NCBI GenBank assembly: GCA_963650915.1
Contig: CAVJMJ010000002.1
Span: 87,722 to 151,721 of the forward strand
Reading direction: 5' to 3'
Length of the DNA: 64,000 nt
Origin: UBA4636 sp963650915
GTDB taxonomy: Bacteria > Bacillota > Clostridia > Christensenellales > Borkfalkiaceae
Of this stretch, positions 1 to 9,004 are shown one piece after another; within the stretch, counting starts at the first letter, position 1; each line of letters begins with the position of its first letter. Made by a program: the position numbers and the translations under genes. The notes under the pieces were generated by a model, which saw only the letters and a program-made list of their open reading frames with translations, did no database searches and was not told where the DNA came from.

Positions 1-1104
1 GGCGTGACCGGATACGTGAATGTTTTCGATAGATTCGTAAATTACTTCGGCACCTTTACGATACAATTTATTGATAACGTCGAAAATGGATTTTTCGTTC
101 CCCGGGATGGGGCTTGCCGAAATGATTATCGTATCGTTTTTACCGATTGAAACTTGGGGATAATCGTCGCCCGCCATACGGGTTAAAACGCTCATCGGTT
201 CGCCTTGCGTTCCGGTAGAAATTATTACGAGGTCTTTATCGGGAATATTTTTAATTTTGTCGATATCGACCAAAATTCCCGACGGAACTTCAAGTTCACC
301 GATACTCTGTGCGGCTTCGGTAACTTTTAACATGGATCTACCGGAAAGAGCGACTTTGCGTTTGTTTTTTGCCGCAATTTTCAATATTTGTTGTATTCTG
401 TTTACGTTGGAGGAAAATGTAGCGATAATTATTCTGCGCTTGGCGTTTGTATGGAAAAGTCTTTCAAGTGTTTCCGAAACTACCATTTCGCTCATCGTGT
501 ATCCGGGGCGTTCGACGTTTGTCGATTCGCACATTAAAAGCAAAACGCCCTTTTTGCCGATTTCAGAAAGCCTCGAAAAGTCCATCATTTCGCCGTTTGG
601 TGAAGTCATGTCGATTTTAAAGTCGCCCGAATGAACGACCACTCCGACCGGTGTCGTAACAGATAACGCGCAAGCACCCGCTATCGAGTGGTTTACCGTT
701 ATAAATTCCACCTCGAAGCACCCTGCGGTGATCTTATCGCGAGGTTTTACGCGCTTTAACTTGTAGTTGGATATTTTTGCCTCTTTCAATTTTGTTTCGA
801 GCAAGGCAAGGGTCATTTTCGTACCGAAAACAGGTGCGCAGATTTCACGCAACAAGTAAGGTACCCCGCCGATATGATCTTCATGCCCGTGGGTTAAAAA
901 AATGCCTCTTATTCTGTCTTTATTCTCTTGTAAATAAGTCGTATCGGGTATAACGAGGTCAATACCGGGCATATCTTGCGACGGAAAGGTCAGACCCGCG
1001 TCGATAACGATTATGTCTTTGCCGAATTCGAGGGCGGTCATGTTTTTGCCGATTTCACCGACACCGCCCAAGAAACGAACGTTTAAGGTTTTTTGATTTT
1101 TCAT
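1..1104 (-). CDS. rnj: Ribonuclease J, N-terminal part (runs off left edge)
   Basis: RNase J is a metallo-beta-lactamase/beta-CASP nuclease acting in 5'-to-3' mRNA decay and rRNA maturation. I translated this frame by hand: it starts MKNQKTLNVRFLGGVGEIGKN and stays open for 368 codons to the window edge, so the C-terminal third is missing. The zinc-binding HxHxDH motif appears as THGHEDHIGG at about residues 71-80. Later segments HSGDFKID and STGTQGEPMS are typical of the family. The ATG is preceded on the minus strand by AAGGAA. It lies 34 nt after the valS stop and is probably co-transcribed with valS; a small AGTAGC/GCTACT hairpin (about 1118-1134) sits in the gap. I cannot tell rnjA from rnjB. 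Confidence 0.93.
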   Translation of the reverse strand, partial: MKNQKTLNVRFLGGVGEIGKNMTALEFGKDIIVIDAGLTFPSQDMPGIDLVIPDTTYLQENKDRIRGIFLTHGHEDHIGGVPYLLREICAPVFGTKMTLALLETKLKEAKISNYKLKRVKPRDKITAGCFEVEFITVNHSIAGACALSVTTPVGVVVHSGDFKIDMTSPNGEMMDFSRLSEIGKKGVLLLMCESTNVERPGYTMSEMVVSETLERLFHTNAKRRIIIATFSSNVNRIQQILKIAAKNKRKVALSGRSMLKVTEAAQSIGELEVPSGILVDIDKIKNIPDKDLVIISTGTQGEPMSVLTRMAGDDYPQVSIGKNDTIIISASPIPGNEKSIFDVINKLYRKGAEVIYESIENIHVSGHA

Positions 1105-1138
1105 TTATTTCCTTGAAAGTAGCTTTCTGCTACTAAAT

Positions 1139-3769
1139 TTAATTAAGATAGTCGTTAAGATTTTCCTGAATTTTTTGTTTCAACTCAACGTATTTTTCAA
1201 GTTTTTTTCTTTCGTTTTCAACTAATTCTTTAGGTGCTTTATTGACAAAGCCCGCATTATTCAGTTTTCCGTTTGCCCTTGCGATTTCTTCGTCGGCTTT
1301 AATAAGTTCGGCTTTCAATCTTTCGATTTCGGCGTTTATGTCTACGAGTTCGCCCAAAGGAATATATAATTCAAAACCGTCCAAAACCTGTGTTACGACT
1401 TTTTCGGTCAGCTCTTCTTTTGCGTTTATAGTCGTAATCGTTTCAACACCGGCAAGTTTTTTAATAAGGTCTCCACAGTCTGAAAGCAACTTTTTGCTAT
1501 CGGTTATTACGTATAAATCGACCTTTTTAGAAGGTGCCGCACCCGTTTTTGACTTAATTTGACGAACGGCTTTGATGATATCCATTACCGAATTCATCTT
1601 TTCTTGGTCTTTTTTATAATTACGCTTAGAATTATACTTGGGGTAATCGGAAACCATAATGCTTCCCGACGTCGTAGGAATATACGAGTAAATTTCTTCG
1701 GTAACGAAAGGAATAAACGGATGTAATAATTTAAGTGTTTGAGTTAAAACGTAAATTAATACGGATACCGTCTTTTGCTTTTTAGCCTCGTCGTTGCCGT
1801 ATAAAGCAGACTTACATAATTCGATATACCAGTCGCAAAAATCGTACCAAACGAAATCGTGCAAAGTCGAAAGGGCTACGCCTAACTCGTACTTATTCAT
1901 ATTTACGGTAACGTCTTTTATGCACGCGTTGAGTTTAGATAAAATCCATTTATCTTTAAGTTCTGGTTTAATTTGATCTATAGGAAGAATTTCGACGTTT
2001 TCCGCGTTCATTAAAACGAATCTCGAAGCGTTCCAAACTTTATTGATAAAGTTACGCGAACTTTCGCACTTTTCGGTGGAAAATCTGATATCGCTACCCG
2101 CTGCAACGCCCGAGACGAGAGAAAACCTCAAAGTGTCGGCACCGTATTCGTCGATAACTTTTATGGGATCGACGCCGTTGCCTAAAGACTTACTCATTTT
2201 TCTACCCTTGTCGTCTCTTACAAGCCCGTGAATGACTACGTCTTTAAAGGGAATTCTTCCCATATGTTCGAGTCCGCTGAAAATCATCCTCGCGACCCAG
2301 AAAAAGATTATGTCGTAGCCGGTAACTAAAACGTCGGTAGGATAAAAATATTTTAAATCCTCGGTATTGTCGGGATATCCGAGCGTAGAAAACGGCCAAA
2401 GCGCAGAACTGAACCAAGTATCCAATACGTCGGGATCTTGATGTATATGAGTACTTCCGCATTTAGTGCATTTAGTCGGAGCATCCTTTAAAACCATGGT
2501 TTCGCCACAGTCTTCGCAATAATATACGGGAATACGATGTCCCCACCAAAGTTGACGCGAAATACACCAATCTTTAATGTTTTCCATCCAATTGTAGTAT
2601 ATTTTTGTAAATCTTTCGGGAACGAATCTTATGGACTTGTCTTTAACCGCAGCGATTGCAGGTTTTGCAAGCGTGTCCATTTTTACGAACCATTGTTTAG
2701 AAACTATAGGTTCGACACTCGAATGGCAACGATAACAATGCCCCACGTTATGTGCGTGCGGTTCGATTTTCGATAATACGCCGAGTGCTTTTAAATCTTC
2801 GACTATTTGTTTACGGCATTCGAATCTGTCAAGACCTTGATACTTGCCTGCCTTTTCGTTCATCGTGCCGTCGTCGTTCATAACGCGTATAACCTCGAGA
2901 TTGTGACGTAAACCGACTTCAAAGTCGTTAGGGTCGTGCGCCGGCGTAATTTTAACTGCGCCCGTTCCGAAGTCCAACGCAACGTAATCGTCGGCAACAA
3001 CTGGAATTTCTCTTCCGACGATGGGCAGAACCAAAGTTTTACCTATAAAAGATTTAAATCTTTTGTCTTTAGGATTTACCGCAACGGCGGTATCGCCGAG
3101 CAAAGTTTCGGGACGAGTGGTCGCAACCGTTAAATGACCGCTTCCATCCTTCAACGGATAATCGATATGCCAAAAGAAGGAAGGTTCTTCCTCGTATTCG
3201 ACTTCGGCATCGGAAAGCGCGGTTTTGCAAGACGGACACCAGTTTATGATTTTCGAGCCTTGGTAAATCAAGCCTTTGTTGTAAAGATTGACGAAAACTT
3301 CTTTAACGGCTTTGGAGCAACGGTCGTCCATGGTAAAAGCAAGTCTCGACCAATCGCACGAAGAACCTAAACATTTTAACTGTTCGACTATTCTTCCGCC
3401 GTATTTTTCCTTCCAAGCCCAAGCGCGCTTTAAAAAGCCTTCCCTTCCGACCTGCTCCTTGGTAAGCCCTTCTTCCTTCTTCATAAGTTCCACGATTTTT
3501 ACTTCGGTGGCGATGGAAGCATGGTCGGTTCCGGGGAGCCATAAAGTTTCGTAGCCCTGCATGCGTTTAAACCTGACGATGGTGTCTTGTAAGGTTTCGT
3601 CGAGAGCGTGACCGATATGTAATTGCCCCGTTATGTTCGGAGGAGGTATAACGACGGTAAAAGGTACTTTGTCGGGATTGACTTTGGCTTTAAAATAGCC
3701 GTTTTCTTCCCAATTTTTGTAAATTTGCTTTTCAAATTCGTTTGGATTATAAGTCTTTTGCATATCCAT
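1139..3769 (-). CDS. valS: Valyl-tRNA synthetase
   Basis: Class I aminoacyl-tRNA synthetase that charges tRNA-Val and edits mischarged threonine. The HIGH signature is at residues 51-54 (GQLHIGHALD) and the KMSKS loop is in DDKGRKMSKSLGNG near residue 525. A four-cysteine zinc ribbon (YCEDCG...CTKCG) precedes the WFSSALWPF segment. The C-terminus carries the long charged coiled-coil arm (DINAEIERLKAEL...) typical of ValRS. Length 876 aa matches the family. The first ATG (MDMQ) is used because AGGAAG lies 9 nt upstream; a second ATG two codons later is possible. It has its own near-consensus promoter at 3810-3838. No T-box leader is visible: the untranslated leader is short and lacks the T-box sequence. 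Confidence 0.97.
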   Translation of the reverse strand: MDMQKTYNPNEFEKQIYKNWEENGYFKAKVNPDKVPFTVVIPPPNITGQLHIGHALDETLQDTIVRFKRMQGYETLWLPGTDHASIATEVKIVELMKKEEGLTKEQVGREGFLKRAWAWKEKYGGRIVEQLKCLGSSCDWSRLAFTMDDRCSKAVKEVFVNLYNKGLIYQGSKIINWCPSCKTALSDAEVEYEEEPSFFWHIDYPLKDGSGHLTVATTRPETLLGDTAVAVNPKDKRFKSFIGKTLVLPIVGREIPVVADDYVALDFGTGAVKITPAHDPNDFEVGLRHNLEVIRVMNDDGTMNEKAGKYQGLDRFECRKQIVEDLKALGVLSKIEPHAHNVGHCYRCHSSVEPIVSKQWFVKMDTLAKPAIAAVKDKSIRFVPERFTKIYYNWMENIKDWCISRQLWWGHRIPVYYCEDCGETMVLKDAPTKCTKCGSTHIHQDPDVLDTWFSSALWPFSTLGYPDNTEDLKYFYPTDVLVTGYDIIFFWVARMIFSGLEHMGRIPFKDVVIHGLVRDDKGRKMSKSLGNGVDPIKVIDEYGADTLRFSLVSGVAAGSDIRFSTEKCESSRNFINKVWNASRFVLMNAENVEILPIDQIKPELKDKWILSKLNACIKDVTVNMNKYELGVALSTLHDFVWYDFCDWYIELCKSALYGNDEAKKQKTVSVLIYVLTQTLKLLHPFIPFVTEEIYSYIPTTSGSIMVSDYPKYNSKRNYKKDQEKMNSVMDIIKAVRQIKSKTGAAPSKKVDLYVITDSKKLLSDCGDLIKKLAGVETITTINAKEELTEKVVTQVLDGFELYIPLGELVDINAEIERLKAELIKADEEIARANGKLNNAGFVNKAPKELVENERKKLEKYVELKQKIQENLNDYLN

Positions 3770-3809
3770 GGGGTAAATCTTCCTATTTAATTACAAATAT
3801 AATATATAA

Positions 3810-3838
3810 ATTATATATTACCCGTTAATTTTTGTCAA
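3810..3838 (-). promoter_or_regulatory. Sigma-A-type promoter of valS
   Basis: Reading the minus strand: TTGACA (3833-3838), a spacer of exactly 17 bp, then TATAAT (3810-3815). This is a perfect match to the housekeeping consensus, about 40 bp before the valS ATG. The divergent transporter operon starts on the other strand just beyond it. Confidence 0.85.
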
Positions 3839-3939
3839 ACCGCCGTCGGCTTATACTTAAAAATAAAAGGATAATTTTATATGTCACTATTTTAGATTTC
3901 GGCATACCTATATTATTAACGACTGTTTTACGGAGGATT

Positions 3940-4938
3940 ATGAAAAAAATCATATCGTTAATTATGGCAATTACACTGCTTACGTTAGTTACGTCATGCA
4001 CCGATAAAAAAAGCAATACCGAAATAAGAGTCAACGAAGTAACTCATTCGATATTCTACGCCCCCTTTTACATTGCTATGGAAGGCGGATTTTTTGAAAA
4101 TGAAGGGTTAAAAATCGACTTGACGAACGGCGGAGGTTCCGACGCTTCCATGACCGCACTTTTGTCCGGCAACTGCGATATCGCCTTGTTAGGACCCGAA
4201 ACGGCAATATATACGGCAATCGGCAAAGCAAAAGATTTACCCGTGATATTTGCTCAACTTACAAAACGCGACGGCTCGTTTTTGATGGCACGTAGCAAGA
4301 TAGAAAATTTTGACTGGAAAACACTAAAAAATAAAGAAATAATTGCAGGTAGACGAGGTGGAAGCCCTGCCATGTCTTTACAATACGCGCTCAACAAAAA
4401 CGAACTTTACGACGGCGAGAACGTTACCCTTAACTACGACGTGCAATTTAACCTTACCGCAGCGGCTTTCGTTTCGGGTACGGGTGATTATTGTACTATG
4501 TTCGAGCCTACCGCATCGGAATACCAACGCCAAAACAAAGCGTATATAGTAGCGAGCGTCGGCGAAGAATCGGGCGAAATCCCCTTTACTTGTTTTATGG
4601 CTAAAAAAAGTTACCTAAATAACAACGAAGAAATCATAAAAAAATTCACAACCGCCATATATAAAGCCATAGAATATATTAGGGAAACGGAAACGAAGGA
4701 AGTAGCAAAAGTTCTTTTAAAATCCTTCCCCTCGACCAAACTTCAATCGGTCGAAGATTCACTTAAATCATATTTGAAAATCGACGCTTGGCAAAACGAC
4801 TTAATCTTAAAAAAAGAGGCTTTCGATCGTTTGCAAAACGTTATGGAAAACGCAGGAGAATTGTCCGAAAGAGTTTCGTTCGAAACGATAACCGACAACA
4901 GAATTACCGAAGAAACATATAAAGAAATCTTCGCATAA
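3940..4938 (+). CDS. ABC transporter substrate-binding lipoprotein (NMT1/SsuA-like)
   Basis: Extracytoplasmic binding protein, 332 aa, of the family that captures small organic ligands such as aliphatic sulfonates, taurine or thiamine precursors. The exact ligand cannot be read from sequence. A signal peptide with lipobox (LVTSC) tethers it to the membrane. The segment HSIFYAPFYIAMEGGFFENEGLKIDL is characteristic of NMT1/THI5-like binding proteins. I start it at 3940 because CGGAGG lies 4 nt upstream and the signal peptide begins there; an upstream in-frame ATG would add 36 residues before the signal. It heads a three-gene operon with the ATPase and permease. No TPP riboswitch sequence was found in the roughly 100-nt leader. 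Confidence 0.88.
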   Translation: MKKIISLIMAITLLTLVTSCTDKKSNTEIRVNEVTHSIFYAPFYIAMEGGFFENEGLKIDLTNGGGSDASMTALLSGNCDIALLGPETAIYTAIGKAKDLPVIFAQLTKRDGSFLMARSKIENFDWKTLKNKEIIAGRRGGSPAMSLQYALNKNELYDGENVTLNYDVQFNLTAAAFVSGTGDYCTMFEPTASEYQRQNKAYIVASVGEESGEIPFTCFMAKKSYLNNNEEIIKKFTTAIYKAIEYIRETETKEVAKVLLKSFPSTKLQSVEDSLKSYLKIDAWQNDLILKKEAFDRLQNVMENAGELSERVSFETITDNRITEETYKEIFA

Positions 4939-4944
4939 AAGGTT

Positions 4945-4975
4945 GACCTGCCAAAATTTTTTGGCAGGTCTTTTT
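4945..4975 (+). terminator. Intra-operon hairpin with T-tract
   Basis: GACCTGCCAAA pairs with TTTGGCAGGTC, followed by TTTTT, between the binding-protein stop and the ATPase start. It has the form of an intrinsic terminator inside an operon. Partial read-through would give more binding protein than ATPase and permease. Confidence 0.75.
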
Positions 4976-4985
4976 CGAGGTTAAA

Positions 4986-5741
4986 ATGGAACCCTTACTT
5001 GAATTAAAAAACGTTGCTTTAACTTATCATACGAAAACAGACGAAACTTTAGCGGTTTCGGGTCTTTCGTTTTCGGTTTACAAAAATCAATTCGTCGCGC
5101 TTATAGGTCCGTCCGGTTGCGGTAAAACGAGCATACTTTCACTTATCTCAGGACTACTGAAAATATCCGAAGGCTCGGTAAAACTTAACGGCAAGGAAAT
5201 TTTAAAGCCTAACGACGGTATAGGTTACATGTTGCAAAAAGACCAATTATTTACTTGGCTTACGATCGAGCAGAACGCGCGATTACCGTTAATTATCAAA
5301 AACATAAAAACTCAAAAAAACGTTGATTATATCAACGATTTATTGAAAAAGTACGGTTTGTGGGAATTTAGAAAATATTATCCCGATCAACTTTCGGGCG
5401 GCATGCGCCAAAGGGTTGCGCTTATAAGAACTTTATCGTCAAAACCCGAATTATTACTCCTTGACGAACCCTTTTCCGCACTCGACTATCAGACGAGAAT
5501 TACCGTTTGCGACGACGTTTTAAATATGATTAAAGCCGAAAACAAAACCGCAATACTCGTAACGCACGACATCTCGGAAGCAATTTCTCTTTCCGACGTA
5601 ATTATCGTACTTACCAAAAGACCTGCAAAAGTCAAGGCAATTTACACGTTGGATTTCGATAAATCGCTTTCCCCTCTTAACCGCCGTGAAGATAAAAAGT
5701 TTTCAACTTGGTTCGAATTATTGTGGAAGGAGTTAAACTAA
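4986..5741 (+). CDS. ABC transporter ATP-binding protein (SsuB/TauB-like)
   Basis: Cytoplasmic ATPase energising import by the adjacent binding protein and permease. The 251-aa sequence shows Walker A (GPSGCGKTS, about residues 39-47), Q-loop (MLQKDQLFTW), the ABC signature LSGGMRQR, Walker B LLLLDEPFSALD and the H-loop VTHD. The pattern is that of the nitrate/sulfonate/taurine-type subfamily. Its stop overlaps the permease start by one base (TAATG), so translation is coupled. Confidence 0.92.
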   Translation: MEPLLELKNVALTYHTKTDETLAVSGLSFSVYKNQFVALIGPSGCGKTSILSLISGLLKISEGSVKLNGKEILKPNDGIGYMLQKDQLFTWLTIEQNARLPLIIKNIKTQKNVDYINDLLKKYGLWEFRKYYPDQLSGGMRQRVALIRTLSSKPELLLLDEPFSALDYQTRITVCDDVLNMIKAENKTAILVTHDISEAISLSDVIIVLTKRPAKVKAIYTLDFDKSLSPLNRREDKKFSTWFELLWKELN

Positions 5742-6547
5742 TGAACGAAAAGCTACATTCTATCGAACATGACAATTACGTTAAAAAATTAAAAAGGACG
5801 AAAATAGCGGTTTTGACTACCCAAATTTTTGTTCTTATATCGTTTATCGCTATTTGGGAAATTCTTAGTATCATAGGAGTAATAGATAGTTTTTTGTTTA
5901 GCAGTCCCGACAGAATTTTGACTACGATATACTCTCTTATCGAAAGCCGAGAATTATTCACGCATATAGGAACTACCCTTTTAGAAACCCTTATAGGCTT
6001 TGTAACCGCTACCGTTTTCGGCACGATGACGGCAATAATATTTTGGTGGTCAGATTTTTTGCGTAAAGTTTTCGAGCCTTACGTAGTCGTACTGAACAGT
6101 CTGCCTAAAATTGCGTTGGGACCGCTTATAATCATATGGTTCGGTTCTGGAACGAGCGCGATAATTTTTATGACCTTTTTAGTTACCGTTATAGTTACCG
6201 TCATAAATATGTACGCGGGCTTTGCCGAAATCGACAACGATAAAATTTTTCTTCTTAAATCGATGGGAGCATCAAAAAGTCAGATATTTATCTATCTTGT
6301 AATACCGTCTTCGGTACCGACGCTTGTATCAACGCTTAAAATCAACGTCGGAATGAGTTGGATAGGCTCTATTATGGGCGAATATCTCGTTTCCAAGCAA
6401 GGCATAGGCTATCTCATCGTTTACGGCGGGCAGGTTTTTAAACTTGATTTGGTAATGACGGGAACTGTCATTTTGTGCTTTTTAGCGGGTTTAATGTATC
6501 TTTCGGTCGCCCTTTTGGAAAGAAAAATCGCTCAAAAACATAAATGA
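5741..6547 (+). CDS. ABC transporter permease (SsuC-like)
   Basis: Inner-membrane channel subunit, 268 aa, with about six hydrophobic segments and the binding-protein-dependent permease loop (FLLKSMGASKSQIFIYLVIPSS). I use the ATG at 5741, which overlaps the ATPase stop and follows a GGAAGGAG ribosome binding site; the longer frame from 5708 would start inside the ATPase gene. Its last 80 bp overlap the 3' end of the convergent membrane-protein gene at 6468-7460, which is an unusually long antisense overlap. Confidence 0.9.
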   Translation: MNEKLHSIEHDNYVKKLKRTKIAVLTTQIFVLISFIAIWEILSIIGVIDSFLFSSPDRILTTIYSLIESRELFTHIGTTLLETLIGFVTATVFGTMTAIIFWWSDFLRKVFEPYVVVLNSLPKIALGPLIIIWFGSGTSAIIFMTFLVTVIVTVINMYAGFAEIDNDKIFLLKSMGASKSQIFIYLVIPSSVPTLVSTLKINVGMSWIGSIMGEYLVSKQGIGYLIVYGGQVFKLDLVMTGTVILCFLAGLMYLSVALLERKIAQKHK

Positions 6548-7460
6548 TTATGATTATAAAATCAATTATGCCCATAGCGGGATAGACCTTACCGACTATG
6601 TTTTGAAATCCTATTTTAGAAAATGCAAACATAAAAATAGTCAAAAAAATCTTTAATAAAATACCGCGTTTTGAATCGTCGAAATAACTAAACACAGTAA
6701 AATGAGCACCGAGTAACGTCGTAAGTATTCCTATAAACAAAACGAAAACGTAAATGACGTAAACCACTCTGTTTTTATTTAAAATTTGCAAAACGGGTAA
6801 ATCGGAGAGGCTATCGGAATTTTTTACACATGAAAATATCATGTAAATCAATAGCGAAATAACTAAAGACGAAAACAAGGCGGCAATAGCCGATACCTTA
6901 CGACTTTCACCTTCGCCGAGATTACAGGTAATCGGCATTGCGAGTAAAAGATTCAGTCCGCCGTACGATGCGATTTTATACAAGTTAACGTCGCCGTCGT
7001 GCCTATTATCCGAGTACGGAATGAATACGAAAAAAATAATTACGAAAATCATAATCGGTACTAAAACGAAATTAACTATTTTAAGCCATTTTTTACCGCC
7101 TAACATAACGACCGAAGAAAACACTGCGGTCAAAAAAGAAAAAATCTGATATTTACCCGACCACGGAAAAAGTAAAATAAACAAGCAATCGACTGCGGAA
7201 AGCATTCCGCTTCCGATTATGAAATTACCGATAATAAATATCGGTTTGGATAAAGCATATAGTCGGCATCTTTCGTTTAAGTCGAATCTTAGCGAAAAAT
7301 ACAAAACAGAGGAAAAAAAGATAAAAAGAATAGGCGTTACGATTAAAATATTTTGACCGTAAAAGAATTCGTATATTTCTTTTCCGCTGATAAAACCCGC
7401 GCCTAAAATCGTTCCGATAATAACGAACGATATTTTTAAAGAGTTAAAAAACGTTTTCAT
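6468..7460 (-). CDS. YkvI-like multi-pass membrane protein
   Basis: A 330-aa integral membrane protein with about ten hydrophobic helices. It starts with SFVIIGTILGAGFISGKEIYEFF, a glycine-rich unwound first-helix pattern seen in the YkvI family and more generally in APC/LeuT-fold secondary transporters. Substrate unknown. The C-terminal 26 residues overlap the convergent ABC permease gene. A C-terminal basic tail (FFPKGRPKDTLNPLKSTK) lies within the overlap, which suggests the 3' end may have drifted through loss of an earlier stop. The 245-bp gap upstream holds the terminator of the next gene and otherwise AT-rich sequence. Confidence 0.75.
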   Translation of the reverse strand: MKTFFNSLKISFVIIGTILGAGFISGKEIYEFFYGQNILIVTPILFIFFSSVLYFSLRFDLNERCRLYALSKPIFIIGNFIIGSGMLSAVDCLFILLFPWSGKYQIFSFLTAVFSSVVMLGGKKWLKIVNFVLVPIMIFVIIFFVFIPYSDNRHDGDVNLYKIASYGGLNLLLAMPITCNLGEGESRKVSAIAALFSSLVISLLIYMIFSCVKNSDSLSDLPVLQILNKNRVVYVIYVFVLFIGILTTLLGAHFTVFSYFDDSKRGILLKIFLTIFMFAFSKIGFQNIVGKVYPAMGIIDFIIIIIYVFERFFFPKGRPKDTLNPLKSTK

Positions 7461-7638
7461 CTATATATTATATTTAGCGCAAATTGCAATTATCAACGCC
7501 GTTTCGATTTATCGTAATAAATCTTAAAATCAACGATAACATCAATGATTTTTATAATTTTTACGATTATCGTAATCGCCATAAAATAAATACCTTTGAA
7601 AACAAAATTTAGATTAAATAATAAAAAGCAAATAAAAT

Positions 7639-7682
7639 AAAAGACACTCTAAAATTTTATAAAAAATCAAGAGTGCCTTTTA
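7639..7682 (-). terminator. Terminator of the cation-efflux gene
   Basis: Arms near 7639-7650 and 7670-7682 (CACTCT/AGAGTG core, one mismatch) are followed on the minus strand by a T-rich run (CTTTTATTTTATTTG), just after the CDF gene stop. Confidence 0.7.
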
Positions 7683-7705
7683 CATTTTTACAAAGTAATA
7701 AATTT

Positions 7706-8884
7706 TTAAATAAACGATTTTTCGATTTTTATAACTGCCGAGGTATTTGTAAAACTTTCCGAAATGAGTTTTTCGAGTTTTGTTTTTACCGCTGTGTCGT
7801 TAATCTTTAAATCGTGAGGTATCACTGCGTCGAATATGTATTTGGTATAAACGGGACCTTGAACCATTCTGAAATCGTGCACGGTAATCCTCTCGTCAAC
7901 CTCTTTTACGAGTTTAGAAACGGCTATTCTCGCTTCGGTTACTTTTTCGTCGCTGGTACAAATCGGGTCGAGATGAATTATCGAAACGCATCCGAGTTTT
8001 GTATCGAGTTCGGTCATTGCCGAATCGATAACGTCGTGTAAATGATATATATCTTGATCTCCCGATACTTCGGCGTGAAGAGATATCATAAATCTACCCG
8101 GACCGTAATCGTGAACTACCAAATCGTGAACGCCGAGAATTTCACTTCGAGACAAAACAATCGAGTATATTTGATTTACGAGTTCTTTATCGGGTTTTCT
8201 TCCGACCAAATCGCCTACCGTGTCTTTAAAGGAAGATACGCCGGCGAATATAATGAACAGTGAAACTATCGCACCGCAATATCCGTCGAGGTTCAGCCCG
8301 CTATACTTATAAACGATTGCGCATATTAGTACGAGCGTAGTTGCTATTACGTCGGACAAACTATCTGTACCGACGGCTTTCATGGTGCCCGAATTGATTT
8401 TTTTGCCGTAATATACGTTATAAACTATCATGTAAACTTTAACGAGAATAGTAACCCCGATAATTACCAAAGCCGTTACGTTAGAATACGCCGTTAAATC
8501 AGGTTGAACTTTGTCTACGATGTTTGAAATCGATTCTTTAAGAGTCAAAATTCCCACGGTAATTATAATGTTTGATATTACGAGTGCCGAAATGTATTCG
8601 AACCGCCCCATGCCGAAAGGTCGCAAGTCAGACGCTTTTTTTTGTGCAAATTTAAAACCGAACAACGATAAAAGCGAGGAACCTGCATCCGATAAGTTAT
8701 TATACGAATCCGCCATAATAGACACGGCACCCGTAACTATACCTATAAATAATTTTACGGCAAACAGTAAAACGTTTAAAATAATACCGACTACGCTACA
8801 AAGTACGCCGTAAGAGCGTCGAACTTCGCTGTTTTTATAATCCGTTCTGTTTTTTATAAAAATTTTAGACAGTAAGTAAATCAT
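7706..8884 (-). CDS. Cation diffusion facilitator (CDF) family transporter
   Basis: Membrane exporter of divalent metal ions driven by proton exchange. The 392-aa protein has the CDF signature in the second helix (GAVSIMADSYNNLSDAGSSLLSLFG) and the matching acidic motif in helix five (VGTDSLSDV). A cytoplasmic C-terminal domain follows (VHDLVVHDYGPGRFMISLHAEV), and then about 90 further residues beyond the usual end, a two-part tail seen in some Clostridia members. The metal (Zn, Mn, Fe or Ni) cannot be assigned from these motifs. It is monocistronic, flanked by its own terminator and by the pgi terminator. Confidence 0.9.
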   Translation of the reverse strand: MIYLLSKIFIKNRTDYKNSEVRRSYGVLCSVVGIILNVLLFAVKLFIGIVTGAVSIMADSYNNLSDAGSSLLSLFGFKFAQKKASDLRPFGMGRFEYISALVISNIIITVGILTLKESISNIVDKVQPDLTAYSNVTALVIIGVTILVKVYMIVYNVYYGKKINSGTMKAVGTDSLSDVIATTLVLICAIVYKYSGLNLDGYCGAIVSLFIIFAGVSSFKDTVGDLVGRKPDKELVNQIYSIVLSRSEILGVHDLVVHDYGPGRFMISLHAEVSGDQDIYHLHDVIDSAMTELDTKLGCVSIIHLDPICTSDEKVTEARIAVSKLVKEVDERITVHDFRMVQGPVYTKYIFDAVIPHDLKINDTAVKTKLEKLISESFTNTSAVIKIEKSFI

Positions 8885-8917
8885 GATTCCGTTTAATTAC
8901 AGCCCCCGTTATTATAT

Positions 8918-8944
8918 TAAGCGCGCAATCGAATTGCGCGCTTA
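8918..8944 (-). terminator. Terminator of pgi
   Basis: A perfect 12-bp inverted repeat (TAAGCGCGCAAT, CGA loop, ATTGCGCGCTTA) lies about 60 bp after the pgi stop. The minus-strand tail is only moderately T-rich. Confidence 0.6.
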
Positions 8945-9004
8945 GAAAAATATTTTAATTTATATTAGCCAAATATTTTAATTTATAATGGCAAACGTAC
9001 TCGA

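Noticed and set aside
3839..3939. TPP riboswitch ahead of the NMT1-like transporter operon
   Set aside because: The conserved CUGAGA and related TPP elements were not found in the roughly 100-nt leader.
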